From Lachnospiraceae bacterium (GTDB lineage: Bacteria; Bacillota; Clostridia; Lachnospirales; Lachnospiraceae): 64,000 nucleotides of DNA. The translations under genes were made by a program, and so were the position numbers. Below the pieces are notes generated by a model. It was not told where the DNA came from and made no database searches. It worked only from the letters and a program-made list of their open reading frames with translations. The stretch is from the NCBI GenBank assembly GCA_022791635.1, contig JAAVZL010000029.1, positions 46,268 through 110,267 of the forward strand, written 5' to 3'. Below are positions 25,487 through 34,023 of the stretch, one piece after another (the stretch's first letter is position 1; every line of letters starts with the position of its first letter).

Positions 25487-26791
25487 ATGAGGAAGGCGGC
25501 GTTGCATAATCTGGGCTGTAAGGTCAATGCTTATGAGACGGAGGCGATGGGCCAGCTTCTGCGGGAGGCGGGGTATGAGCTTGTTTCCTTTGATGTGGGG
25601 GCGGATGTTTATGTTATTAATACTTGTACGGTGACGAATGTTGCGGATCGCAAGTCCAGGCAGATGCTTCATCGGGCGAGGAAGCTGAATCCCCAGGCAA
25701 TTGTGGTTGCGGTGGGGTGTTATGCGCAAATGGCAGGGGAGAAGCTTTTGGAGGATGGGGCTGTTGATCTTGTGATTGGGAATAATAAGAAGAAGGATCT
25801 GGCTGCGATTCTGGAGGCTTATGAGAGGGGGCAGGAGGCGGAGACGCTGATTGATATCAATCATACCAAGGAGTATGAGGGCTTGTTTGTCTCGGAGCAG
25901 ACGGAGCGTACGAGGGCTTATGTGAAGGTTCAGGATGGGTGTAATCAGTTCTGCAGTTACTGTATGATTCCTTTTGCCAGGGGGCGTGTGCGGAGCCGGT
26001 CTCTTATAGAGGTGCGAAGTGAGGTGGAGAGGCTGGCGGCCGGGGGGTATCAGGAGGTGGTTCTTACCGGGATTCATTTGAGCTCTTATGGGGTGGATCT
26101 TTCTGGGGTGGATTTGCTTTCTTTGATACGGATGGTCCATGAGGTTTCTGGGATTCGGAGGATTCGTCTGGGATCGCTGGAGCCAAGGATTGTTACGGAG
26201 GAGTTTGCGGTGGCTTTGGCAGAGCTTCCTAAGGTGTGTCCTCATTTTCATTTGTCTCTTCAAAGTGGGTGTGATGCGGTGCTTGGGCGTATGAACCGGC
26301 GTTATACTACGGGGGAGTATGAGGAGGCTTGCAGGCTTCTTCGCCGGGTGTTTGGCAATCCGGCTCTTACCACGGATGTGATTGTGGGATTTCCGGGGGA
26401 GACGGAAGAGGAGTTTGCTAAGACGGAGGCGTTTTTAAGTCGGATTGCTTTTTTTGAGACGCATATTTTTAAGTATTCCAGGAGGAAGGGGACGAAGGCT
26501 GCGGCGATGGAGGGGCAGCTTTCGGAAAGGGTGAAGACGGAGAGGAGCGGAGTTTTGCTTGGGCTTAATGAGGTGCACAGGCGGAGGTATCTGGAGAGCC
26601 AGATTGGTCGGCCGGTGGAGATTTTGGTGGAGGAATCGGTGCAGATTGGCGAGCGGATTTATCAGACGGGGCATACCAGGGAATATTGCAGGGCGGTGAT
26701 TGACGTGGAACCGAACTTGACGGGACGGATTGTGAAGGCTTTTGGGGAAAAGCTGTTAGAAAATGGGTTTCTGTTATGTAAACTTCTCTGA
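25487..26791 (+). CDS. mtaB: tRNA t6A37 methylthiotransferase MtaB
   Basis: Radical SAM enzyme that converts t6A37 to ms2t6A37 in tRNA. The N-terminal UPF0004 domain has three Cys ligands (LGCKVNAYE, NTCTVTN, VGCYAQM); the radical SAM cluster is CNQFCSYCMIPFARG; a TRAM-like domain ends the protein. I place the start at ATG 25487 (MRKAALHNLGCK) because the family begins here. ATG 25475 is possible, but it abuts the GAAAGGA site. Monocistronic. Confidence 0.92.
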   Translation: MRKAALHNLGCKVNAYETEAMGQLLREAGYELVSFDVGADVYVINTCTVTNVADRKSRQMLHRARKLNPQAIVVAVGCYAQMAGEKLLEDGAVDLVIGNNKKKDLAAILEAYERGQEAETLIDINHTKEYEGLFVSEQTERTRAYVKVQDGCNQFCSYCMIPFARGRVRSRSLIEVRSEVERLAAGGYQEVVLTGIHLSSYGVDLSGVDLLSLIRMVHEVSGIRRIRLGSLEPRIVTEEFAVALAELPKVCPHFHLSLQSGCDAVLGRMNRRYTTGEYEEACRLLRRVFGNPALTTDVIVGFPGETEEEFAKTEAFLSRIAFFETHIFKYSRRKGTKAAAMEGQLSERVKTERSGVLLGLNEVHRRRYLESQIGRPVEILVEESVQIGERIYQTGHTREYCRAVIDVEPNLTGRIVKAFGEKLLENGFLLCKLL

Positions 26792-26914
26792 AAAGGTATT
26801 GTATTTTTGAAAATTTTAGAGTAGAATAAGGGGTAGTGGTATCAGGAGCGTGAAAAATGGAAGATTTGGGCAGGCAAGTGGGGAATGGAGGCCGTCTGAA
26901 TCGTGGAGGCAGAA

Positions 26915-27175
26915 ATGAGCAGATTGGATAGCACACAAAACTTCAAAGTGATGCCGGAGACGGAGACCCGGGTGGGGGATATTCTGCATCAGGTGTACCA
27001 GGCGATGACCGAGAAGGGTTATAACCCGGTAAATCAGATTGTGGGATATATCATGTCCGGAGATCCGACGTACATCACCAGTCACAACAATGCTCGAAGT
27101 CTGATTATGAAGGTGGAGCGTGACGAGCTGGTGGAGGAGCTGCTGAAGGTTTATATTAAGACAACTGTGAAGTAG
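26915..27175 (+). CDS. ireB: IreB-family regulatory phosphoprotein (UPF0297)
   Basis: 86 residues from the ATG at 26915, which follows GTGGAGG; a GTG four codons earlier is part of that site. It matches the UPF0297 family ([20 protein letters not shown] and [12 protein letters not shown]). In Enterococcus, IreB is a substrate of the PASTA kinase IreK that affects cephalosporin resistance. It starts the conserved ireB-ruvX-DUF1292 block. Confidence 0.93.
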   Translation: MSRLDSTQNFKVMPETETRVGDILHQVYQAMTEKGYNPVNQIVGYIMSGDPTYITSHNNARSLIMKVERDELVEELLKVYIKTTVK

Positions 27176-27181
27176 AAGAGA

Positions 27182-27323
27182 GGTTACTGTTCACACGTTA
27201 CTATTCCGCGAGGTGTTTCCGCACATTTTGTGCGGAAATCCCGAGTTTTTCAGCGCGAAATCGCATCTTTTTGCGATTTCTGTGCCTCGCGAAGCGTGTT
27301 GCTGGTCACGGAGTGAACAGTAA
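27182..27323. repeat. Structured intergenic repeat, family R2, copy b (142 bp)
   Basis: GTTACTGTTCAC at the left end is exactly complementary to GTGAACAGTAAC at the right end. Inside, CGCGAGG pairs with CCTCGCG and encloses two hairpins, TTTCCGCAC/GTGCGGAAA and GAAATCGCA/TGCGATTTC, giving a branched fold. No coding potential. It is inserted between ireB and ruvX, normally adjacent genes. The second copy is at 10493-10632. Confidence 0.85.
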
Positions 27324-27338
27324 CGAAGAGGGCAGCTT

Positions 27339-27791
27339 ATGAGAGTCATGGGACTGGACTTTGGTTCCAAGACCCTGGGGGTTGCGGTGAGCGATCCCTT
27401 AGGTCTGACGGCCCAGCCGGTGGAGATTATCCGCAGAAAATCGGAAAACAAGCTGAGGCAGACTCTGGCACGGGTGGAAGAGCTGGTGCGTGAGTATGAG
27501 GTGACGCAGCTTGTGCTGGGATTTCCCAAAAATATGAATAATACCCTGGGAGAGCGGGCTTCTAAGTCTCTGGAGTTTCAGGAAATGCTCAAGAGGCGGA
27601 CAGGTCTGCCTGTTATTATGTGGGACGAGCGGCTCACCACTGTGGAGGCCAATCGGGCCATGATGGAGGGAAGGGTACGAAGAGAGGACAGGGGCAGGTA
27701 TGTGGATGCCATTGCGGCTGCCCTGATTCTGCAAGGCTATCTGGATCGTATGAGCGCACCGGGAACTACTGAACCGGGAGATGAGGAGTAA
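27339..27791 (+). CDS. ruvX: YqgF/RuvX family Holliday junction resolvase-like nuclease
   Basis: 150 residues with an RNase H-like fold: [44 protein letters not shown] and a C-terminal [13 protein letters not shown]. The family is linked to 16S rRNA 5'-end maturation and to junction cleavage. Its neighbours (ireB before, DUF1292 after at 3 bases) are the canonical ones. Confidence 0.94.
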   Translation: MRVMGLDFGSKTLGVAVSDPLGLTAQPVEIIRRKSENKLRQTLARVEELVREYEVTQLVLGFPKNMNNTLGERASKSLEFQEMLKRRTGLPVIMWDERLTTVEANRAMMEGRVRREDRGRYVDAIAAALILQGYLDRMSAPGTTEPGDEE

Positions 27792-27794
27792 GGA

Positions 27795-28055
27795 ATGGAG
27801 AAGATAACGTTTATCCAGGAGGACACAGGAGAGGAGACGGAATTTTTTGTTCTGGAGGAAACGAGGCTGAACGGAACGGACTATATTCTGGTGGCGGACT
27901 CGGAGGAAGAGGACGCGCAGGCTTTGATTTTGAAGGATTTATCTGCGGATGGGGACCAGGAGGCAGTCTATGAGATTGTAGAGGATGACCGGGAGCTTGA
28001 GAGCGTTCTGGGAATTTTTGAACAGCTTTTGGAGGATGTGGATATCACCCTTTAG
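27795..28055 (+). CDS. DUF1292 family protein (YrzB-like)
   Basis: 86 residues, very acidic, with the DUF1292 pattern: EDTGEETEFFVLEETRLNG, DYILVADSEEEDAQALILK and YEIVEDDRELESVLGIFEQL. The function is unknown across the family. It is the third gene of the conserved ireB-ruvX-yrzB block. Confidence 0.9.
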   Translation: MEKITFIQEDTGEETEFFVLEETRLNGTDYILVADSEEEDAQALILKDLSADGDQEAVYEIVEDDRELESVLGIFEQLLEDVDITL

Positions 28056-28321
28056 AGAAGGGGAGAAAACCGGCATTTCCCTTACCGGGGAATGAGGAAG
28101 AGAGATACGAGAGAGTAAAGGCAGCAAAACCGGATCTTGGGCCGGATGCTGTTTATGGAATGGTCTGGCTTTTACCGAAGCTTTCGCTGACTGGCCGCAT
28201 CAATTGCTGGAGGCGCCAAAGACGGGGGTATGAGCGGCGCCTGGATTTCGGGAAGCGGGTATGAGGCAAGGCTTTGCGGTATTTGTAAGGACTGTTCAAA
28301 AAATAATAAAAAAGAAGAGGT

Positions 28322-28339
28322 ATTACGGAACTGGAATAG
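28322..28339 (+). repeat. Copy of the ATTACGGAACTGGAATAG motif
   Basis: Full 18-nt match, located in the 467-base gap before rnj. Other copies are at 2639, 2744, 45918 and 55740 (one mismatch). Confidence 0.6.
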
Positions 28340-28386
28340 TCCGGCTAAGAAATATCAAGTGCTTATAGAACTATTTCTTGCTGGAC

Positions 28387-28503
28387 GGTAAAGCTGCGAA
28401 GGCGCATGAGAGGAACTTTCATGAGAGTCCTTTTCGAATGAAAGTTTCTCTCATGAAGTGTGTGCCGAAGAGGCTTTACCCTTTAGTGCTGTCGCGCAGC
28501 GAC
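28387..28503 (+). promoter_or_regulatory. Structured 5' leader of the RNase J gene
   Basis: An outer stem GGTAAAGC (28387) / GCTTTACC (ends 28480) encloses a long hairpin, CATGAGAGGAACTTTCAT at 28405 pairing with ATGAAAGTTTCTCTCATG ending 28455. A second hairpin GTCGC-GCA-GCGAC (28491-28503) sits 7 bases before the AGGAGG site. The rest of the gap from 28056 shows no gene. Autoregulation of the RNase message is a reasonable but untested idea. Confidence 0.5.
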
Positions 28504-28522
28504 TATAATAGGAGGTTAAAGT

Positions 28523-30187
28523 TTGAGAAATATTAACAATTCAAAATTGCGCATCATTCCCCTGGGCGGACTGGAGCAGATCGGAATGAATATTACTGCC
28601 TTTGAATTTGAAGACAGTATTATTGTTGTGGACTGCGGTCTGTCCTTCCCGGAGGATGATATGCTGGGGATCGATCTGGTGATTCCCGATATTACGTATT
28701 TAAAGGATAATATTCAGAAGGTGAAGGGCTTTGTGATCACCCACGGACATGAGGATCACATCGGCGCTCTGCCTTATGTGTTGAAGGAAATTAATGTTCC
28801 GGTGTATGCTACCAAGCTGACCATCGGACTGATAGATAATAAGCTGCGGGAACACAATCTTATCAACCATACCAAGCGGAAGGTGGTGCAGCACGGCCAA
28901 TCCATCAATCTGGGGGCTTTCCGGATTGAATTCATCAAGACCAACCACAGCATTGTGGACGCCTCTGCCCTGGCTATCTATTCGCCGGCAGGGATTGTGG
29001 TGCATACGGGAGACTTTAAGGTGGATTATACGCCTGTGTTCGGGGACGCCATTGATCTGCAGCGCTTTGGAGAGATTGGCAAGAAGGGGGTTCTGGCCCT
29101 TATGTGCGACAGCACCAATGCGGAGCGGGCAGGCTTTACCATGTCGGAGCGGACGGTGGGAAGAGTATTTGACAATATTATGTCGGATCACAAGAATTCC
29201 CGCATTATCGTCGCCACCTTTGCCTCCAATGTGGACCGGGTGCAGCAGATTATCAACTCTGCCTACAAGTACGGCCGCAAGGTAGTGGTAGAGGGCCGCA
29301 GTATGGTCAATGTGATTAAGACCGCAGCGGAGCTTGGCTATTTGAGCGTGCCGGACAAGACCCTCATTGATATTGAGCTGATGAAGAATTATCCCGATGA
29401 TCAGGTGGTGCTTATTACCACGGGAAGCCAGGGAGAGTCCATGGCTGCCTTGTCCCGGATTGCCGCCAATCTTCACAAGAAGGTGCAGATTAAGCCGGGA
29501 GATACGGTGATTTTCAGCTCCAAGGCCATTCCCGGCAATGAGAAGGCCGTGTCTAAGGTGATCAACGAGCTTTCCATGAAGGGAGCCGATGTGATTTTCC
29601 AGGATGCCCATGTGTCGGGACATGCCTGCCAGGAGGAGATCAAGCTGATCTATTCCCTGGTGCATCCCAAGTATGCCATTCCCGTTCACGGGGAGTACCG
29701 GCATCTGAAGGCACAGGCGGACGTGGCCAAGAACCTGGGGATTCCCAAGGAAAATATTTTCCTTCTCTCCTCGGGAGATGTGCTGGAGCTGGGAGATGAC
29801 AGCGCGCAGGTGGTGGATCATGTGCACACGGGAGCTATCCTGGTGGATGGACTTGGCGTGGGCGATGTGGGAAATATTGTTTTGAGGGATAGACAGCATC
29901 TGGCCGAGGATGGTATTATGATTGTGGTAATGACCCTGGAGAAGTACAGCAATCAGCTTCTGGCAGGCCCGGATATTGTGTCCCGGGGCTTCGTCTATGT
30001 GCGGGAGTCCGAGGATTTGATGGAGGAAGCAAGGTCCGTGGTGGATGAGGCAGTGAATGACTGTCTGAATCGGGGCGTTTCCGACTGGGGAAAACTAAAG
30101 AATGTGATCAAGGATTCCTTAAGTGAATTTATCTGGAAAAAGACAAAGCGAAATCCCATGATTCTTCCCATTATTATGGAAGTATAA
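28523..30187 (+). CDS. rnj: Ribonuclease J
   Basis: 554-residue metallo-beta-lactamase/beta-CASP enzyme that has endo- and 5'-3' exonuclease activity in mRNA decay and rRNA processing. The metal site is in FVITHGHEDHIGALPY, with HTGDFK and later motifs GSQGE, ISRGF-like SRGFVYV and a C-terminal domain. The start is TTG, fixed by AGGAGG 8 bases upstream and the typical beginning LRIIPLGGLEQIGMN. It is preceded by a highly structured leader. Confidence 0.94.
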   Translation: MRNINNSKLRIIPLGGLEQIGMNITAFEFEDSIIVVDCGLSFPEDDMLGIDLVIPDITYLKDNIQKVKGFVITHGHEDHIGALPYVLKEINVPVYATKLTIGLIDNKLREHNLINHTKRKVVQHGQSINLGAFRIEFIKTNHSIVDASALAIYSPAGIVVHTGDFKVDYTPVFGDAIDLQRFGEIGKKGVLALMCDSTNAERAGFTMSERTVGRVFDNIMSDHKNSRIIVATFASNVDRVQQIINSAYKYGRKVVVEGRSMVNVIKTAAELGYLSVPDKTLIDIELMKNYPDDQVVLITTGSQGESMAALSRIAANLHKKVQIKPGDTVIFSSKAIPGNEKAVSKVINELSMKGADVIFQDAHVSGHACQEEIKLIYSLVHPKYAIPVHGEYRHLKAQADVAKNLGIPKENIFLLSSGDVLELGDDSAQVVDHVHTGAILVDGLGVGDVGNIVLRDRQHLAEDGIMIVVMTLEKYSNQLLAGPDIVSRGFVYVRESEDLMEEARSVVDEAVNDCLNRGVSDWGKLKNVIKDSLSEFIWKKTKRNPMILPIIMEV

Positions 30188-30260
30188 GGATTGGATAGTT
30201 GCAGCGCTTGCGGGGCATCCCATAGAGTGAGTGATATCAGACAGATACAGGAGACGGAAG

Positions 30261-30641
30261 ATGAATATTAAACGAGCAGCCTTAACAGTCTTATCAATTG
30301 CATTGAAAATTGTCGTGATAGCGGTGGTAATCCTTGGAATTATCCGCCTGGGGGGAATTGCCTTTGATTACGGGCATTCCGTATTTCAGGAGGAAGCGGT
30401 GGACTCAGAGCCGGGGAGAAGCATCACGGTGACCATTGAGGACGGCTCTGCCATTTCCGATATCGCGAAGCTTCTGGAGGATAAGGGGCTGGTAAACGAC
30501 TGGAAGCTGTTCTACATTCAGGTAAAGGTGTCCAAGTATGCAAAGAAAATGGAGGCCGGGACCTACACCTTAAGTACGGCCATGAAGCCCAGACAGATGA
30601 TGGCGGTTATGTCGGGGGAGGATTTGGACGAGGAGAGCTAA
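30261..30641 (+). CDS. Short MltG/YceG-like membrane protein without the catalytic domain
   Basis: 126 residues from ATG 30261 (GGAGACGG site). A single N-terminal membrane helix (about 10-32, TVLSIALKIVVIAVVILGII) is followed by a domain that resembles the LysM-like N-terminal part of MltG (SITVTIEDGSAISDIAKLLE, KAGTYTLS-like EAGTYTLSTAMKP). Full MltG is about 330-380 residues and its catalytic Glu domain is missing. It occupies the place of yrrL/mltG in the Bacillus gene order mltG-trmR-trhP. It is probably a dedicated short family member. Confidence 0.75.
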   Translation: MNIKRAALTVLSIALKIVVIAVVILGIIRLGGIAFDYGHSVFQEEAVDSEPGRSITVTIEDGSAISDIAKLLEDKGLVNDWKLFYIQVKVSKYAKKMEAGTYTLSTAMKPRQMMAVMSGEDLDEES

Positions 30642-31301
30642 GTGATTGTTGACGAGAGAATAACGGCTTATATCAATTCTCTGGATATGGGCAATACGGA
30701 GCTATTGAATCAAATAGAGGAGGAGGCAAGGAGGGACTGTGTGCCGGTGATCCGCCGGGAAATGCAGAGCTTCCTTAAGAGCCTTCTGGCAGTGAAACAG
30801 CCCAGGGCCATTCTGGAGGTAGGAACGGCCGTAGGCTTTTCTGCTTTATTGATGTGTGAGTATGGATATCCGGGGGCCCACGTTACCACCATAGAGAAGT
30901 ATGAGAAGCGCATTCCTGTTGCGAGAGAGAATTTTCGAAAGGCAGGCAGGGAGGATCAGATTACCCTCCTTGAGGGGGAGGCCTTGGAGCATCTTAAGAG
31001 GCTTTCGGGGCCCTTTGATTTTATTTTTATGGATGCGGCCAAGGGGCAGTATGTCCATTTTCTGCCGGAGGTGCTGCGGCTTCTGGCCCCGGGAGGGCTT
31101 CTGGTGTCGGACAATGTGCTGCAGGACGGGGATTTGATTGAATCTCGGTTTGCGGTGGAACGCCGGAACCGGACGATTCACAGCAGGATGCGGGAATACC
31201 TTTATGAATTGAAGCACAATGCGCAGTTGGTGACTTCGATTCTTCCTTTGGGGGATGGGGTGACCTTGAGTGTGAAAAGGGAACTGATAGAGAAAGATTG
31301 A
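30642..31301 (+). CDS. trmR: tRNA 5-hydroxyuridine O-methyltransferase
   Basis: 219-residue class I SAM-dependent methyltransferase of the catechol-O-methyltransferase type: ILEVGTAVGFSALLM, DFIFMDAAKGQYVHFLPE and GGLLVSDNVLQDG. Position between an mltG-like gene and a U32 peptidase matches yrrM (TrmR) of Bacillus, which makes 5-methoxyuridine at the tRNA wobble position. The start is GTG, immediately after the previous stop. Confidence 0.88.
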   Translation: MIVDERITAYINSLDMGNTELLNQIEEEARRDCVPVIRREMQSFLKSLLAVKQPRAILEVGTAVGFSALLMCEYGYPGAHVTTIEKYEKRIPVARENFRKAGREDQITLLEGEALEHLKRLSGPFDFIFMDAAKGQYVHFLPEVLRLLAPGGLLVSDNVLQDGDLIESRFAVERRNRTIHSRMREYLYELKHNAQLVTSILPLGDGVTLSVKRELIEKD

Positions 31302-31322
31302 AATAAGACAGGGATAGAAACC

Positions 31323-32564
31323 ATGAAAAAACCGGAATTACTCATACCTGCCAGTAGTTTGGAGGTATTAAAGACAGCGGTGATCTTTGGAGCGAATGCT
31401 GTATATATAGGTGGAGAAGCCTTCGGTCTTCGGGCGAAGGCCAAAAATTTTTCTTTGGATGAGATGAAAGAAGGCATTGCTTTTGCTCATGAACGGGGAG
31501 TTAAGGTCTATGTGACGGCCAATATTTTGGCTCATAATCGGGATCTTGACGGGATACGGGCGTATTTTCAGGAGCTTCGGGAAATCAGGCCGGATGCGTT
31601 GATTATTGCGGACCCTGGTGTATTTATGCTGGCTAAGGAGATTTGTCCGGAGATTGAGCGGCATATCAGTACCCAGGCGAACAATACCAACTATTTGACT
31701 TACCGTTTTTGGAAGGAGCAGGGAGCAAAGCGTGTGGTGTCGGCCCGGGAGCTTTCTATGGAAGAGCTTCGGGAGCTGCGGGCGAATATTCCGGAGGATT
31801 TGGAGATTGAGACTTTTATCCATGGGGCTATGTGTATTTCTTACTCCGGGCGGTGCCTTTTGAGTAATTATTTTACGGGACGGGATGCCAACCAGGGATC
31901 CTGCACCCACCCCTGCCGCTGGAAATATGCGGTGGTGGAGGAGACAAGGCCTGGGGAGTATTTTCCCGTTTATGAAAATGAGCGGGGAACTTATCTTTTT
32001 AACTCGAAGGATCTCTGCATGATTGAGCATGTTCCGGAGCTTTTAAAGGCCGGGATTGACAGCTTTAAGGTGGAGGGGCGGATGAAGACGGCCCTTTATG
32101 TGGCTACGGTGGCCAGAACCTATCGGAAGGCCATTGACGACTGTCTTGTGTCGGAGGAGCTTTACCGGCAGAATATGGACTGGTATCAGGAGCAGATTGC
32201 GGGCTGCACGTACCGGGAGTTTACCACGGGGTTCTTTTTCGGAAGGCCGGATGAGAGCAGCCAGATTTACGGGAACAGTACTTATGTGAAGGGATACACG
32301 TATCTGGGGATTGCGGAGGGTCTTGACGATCGGGGATACTGTGAGATTGAGCAGCGCAATAAGTTTTCTGTGGGGGATGAGATTGAGATTATGAAGCCAG
32401 AGGGGGCCAATGTGTCTGTGCGGGTGGAGGAGCTTCTGGATGAGGAGGGAAATCAGCTGGAGAGTGCGCCTCATCCCAAGCAGAGGCTGTTTGTGAGGCT
32501 CAGTGAGCAGGCGGATGTTTACGATATTTTGCGGCGAAAGGAGGAGGGAGGGCCGTCCCGCTAA
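31323..32564 (+). CDS. trhP: U32 peptidase-family tRNA hydroxylation protein
   Basis: 413 residues with the U32 signature in IHGAMCISYSGRCLLSNYF, followed by DANQGSCTHPCRWKY (Cys residues likely for a cluster). Homologues TrhP/YrrO, with prephenate, hydroxylate wobble uridine; TrmR next door then methylates it. Only one U32 gene is here, where Bacillus has two. The last dozen codons (RRKEEGGPSR) lie within a copy of intergenic repeat R3, so the repeat supplies the present C-terminus and stop. Confidence 0.88.
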   Translation: MKKPELLIPASSLEVLKTAVIFGANAVYIGGEAFGLRAKAKNFSLDEMKEGIAFAHERGVKVYVTANILAHNRDLDGIRAYFQELREIRPDALIIADPGVFMLAKEICPEIERHISTQANNTNYLTYRFWKEQGAKRVVSARELSMEELRELRANIPEDLEIETFIHGAMCISYSGRCLLSNYFTGRDANQGSCTHPCRWKYAVVEETRPGEYFPVYENERGTYLFNSKDLCMIEHVPELLKAGIDSFKVEGRMKTALYVATVARTYRKAIDDCLVSEELYRQNMDWYQEQIAGCTYREFTTGFFFGRPDESSQIYGNSTYVKGYTYLGIAEGLDDRGYCEIEQRNKFSVGDEIEIMKPEGANVSVRVEELLDEEGNQLESAPHPKQRLFVRLSEQADVYDILRRKEEGGPSR

Positions 32565-32619
32565 GGGGAGGGGTGGCGGTTCTTGCTTGGAGCCTTAATA
32601 AGACTTTTAGGGCTTAACT
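32531..32619. repeat. Repeat family R3, copy c, overlapping the 3' end of trhP
   Basis: GGCGAAAGGAGGAGGGAGGG followed by GGGTGGCGGTTCTTGC, GGAGCCTTAATAAG and GGCTTAACTT matches the complement of copy a. It starts within the coding region and runs past the stop codon. Confidence 0.6.
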
Positions 32620-32684
32620 TAAAGACATTGAGGCAGGGACGCTGTCCTTTTGGGGGTTATTGTCAGCAGATATGAGGTGGAAAG

Positions 32685-32714
32685 GCACTTCTTTGACGGA
32701 GATATCATAAGATA
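32685..32714 (+). promoter_or_regulatory. Candidate sporulation (SigK-type) promoter of sigK
   Basis: GCAC (32685-32688), a 17-base gap and CATAAGATA (32706-32714) fit the sigma-K consensus AC with CATAnnnTA, and sigma-E uses a related -10. It is 28 bases before the start codon. This would permit mother-cell-specific and autoregulated expression. Confidence 0.45.
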
Positions 32715-32741
32715 ATATAAATCCGCCAAAGAGGTGCCTTT

Positions 32742-33359
32742 TTGAAAACTTTTCCCCAACCATTACCGGCGAAAGAGGAGCAATTTTATCTGCAGAAGCT
32801 GAAGGAGGGAGACCTTGAGGCACGTAATATCCTGGTGGAGCACAATCTTCGTCTGGTGGCTCATATTGTGAAGAAGTATCAGAGCAGCGAGGAGGATGTG
32901 GAGGATTTGATTTCCATTGGTACGATTGGCCTTATTAAGGCTGTTACTACGTTTGACAGTGGAAAGGGACCGAGGCTTGCCACTTATGCGGCTCGTTGTG
33001 TGGAGAATGAGCTTTTGATGTTTTTTCGAGCCAGGAAGAAGACGGCCAGGGAGACTTCTTATTATGAGCCGATCGGTACGGATAAGGAAGGAAATGAGAT
33101 TCATTTACTGGATATTATTGAGAGTAATGAACGGGATGCTTTTGCACAGATCAGCCTGAAGACGGACAGCAGGAGGCTTTATGAGCTGCTTGACAAGGTG
33201 CTGACGCCGCGGGAGCAGAAGGTTTTGATTATGAGATACGGGCTTTATAACGGAAAAGAGTACACCCAGCGGGAAATTGCCGGTCAGCTTGGTATTTCCC
33301 GTTCTTATATTAGCAGGATTGAGAAGAATGCTTTGGGGAAGCTTCGGGAGTATTTTTAA
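32742..33359 (+). CDS. sigK: RNA polymerase sporulation sigma factor SigK
   Basis: 205 residues with sigma regions 2 (NLRLVAHIVKKYQ, EDLISIGTIGLIKAV, LATYAARCVENELLM) and 4 (EYTQREIAGQLGISRSYISR). Closest in pattern to SigK (FPQPLPAKEE start). Translation begins at TTG with GAGGTG upstream. An in-frame stop at 32718 and no other start rule out the roughly 20-residue inhibitory pro-sequence of Bacillus SigK. The gene is also continuous, with no skin-type insertion. Directs late mother-cell genes for coat and cortex. Confidence 0.88.
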   Translation: MKTFPQPLPAKEEQFYLQKLKEGDLEARNILVEHNLRLVAHIVKKYQSSEEDVEDLISIGTIGLIKAVTTFDSGKGPRLATYAARCVENELLMFFRARKKTARETSYYEPIGTDKEGNEIHLLDIIESNERDAFAQISLKTDSRRLYELLDKVLTPREQKVLIMRYGLYNGKEYTQREIAGQLGISRSYISRIEKNALGKLREYF

Positions 33360-33371
33360 GTGGGGGCGGAC

Positions 33372-33578
33372 GGGACCGAGCCGGAATCAGGGCCGGGCTT
33401 TTCCATATCCTGTGTTCGGACGGTTCACGTACATTCTGTCTGCTTTGGACGGACATTGCCGTGGGGATGGTTTTGTGATAATCTTTTGAGGCATTGTCCG
33501 TCCATATCAGACAGCCTGTGCGTGAACAGCCGGACACCGGATATCGGAAAAGCCCGGCCCTGGTTCCGGATCGGTCCC
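33372..33578. repeat. Palindromic intergenic element P2 (207 bp)
   Basis: The outer arms run from GGGACCGAGCCGGAATCAGG to CCTGGTTCCGGATCGGTCCC, with two imperfect pairs. The core (TGTTCGGACGGTTCACGTAC ... GAACAGCCGGACACCGGATA) is in the opposite orientation to P1. The central loop has a longer insertion than P4 or P5. It lies just downstream of sigK. Confidence 0.85.
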
Positions 33579-34011
33579 TGACTTTGGGGGGGAGGGTATT
33601 AATTTTCGTATATTCTGTATTCTTTGTTTTAGTTTTGTGCGGATATGTGATGGCTCCAGACGTTTGCATTTGTCTCCGAAGCTTGTAGTGGTATTCGATG
33701 TGGATAAGCCCTCTGTAGCGGACGATAATCTGATTATCGCAGGGTCAACCGGAGCTTTGCTGTGGGCAGTAACTTTATTGTGATGCCTTTTTTCGATAGT
33801 CTTATTTATGGAAAAAAAGCTTGTATTATTTGTAAATATATGGTAATCTTAGAATATCTGATAACTTCTGATCTCGATTCGAGATTTATTCCCGCAGGCA
33901 ATGAGACAAGCGGACATGCTCCGGAGCACACGCTCTTTCGAAGGGCTTACCTTGTGCCGGCATGTTCATGTAACTTCCCAAACAGATTATGAAAGATAGG
34001 AAAGAGGAGGA
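33579..34011. other. Gene-free AT-rich interval
   Basis: No convincing gene. It contains two short palindromes, CGATAATC-T-GATTATCG (33723-33739) and ATCTCGATTCGAGAT (33871-33885), that could be protein-binding sites. A 76-codon frame here has no ribosome site and an odd composition. Confidence 0.4.
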
Positions 34012-34023
34012 ATGCAGATTTTT

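Noticed and set aside
28700..29899. Open 399-codon frame on the minus strand
   Set aside because: Antisense to RNase J, without ribosome site or recognisable motif.
33762..33992. 76-codon frame between sigK and the ComM-like gene
   Set aside because: No ribosome site, atypical composition and no family resemblance; treated as non-coding.
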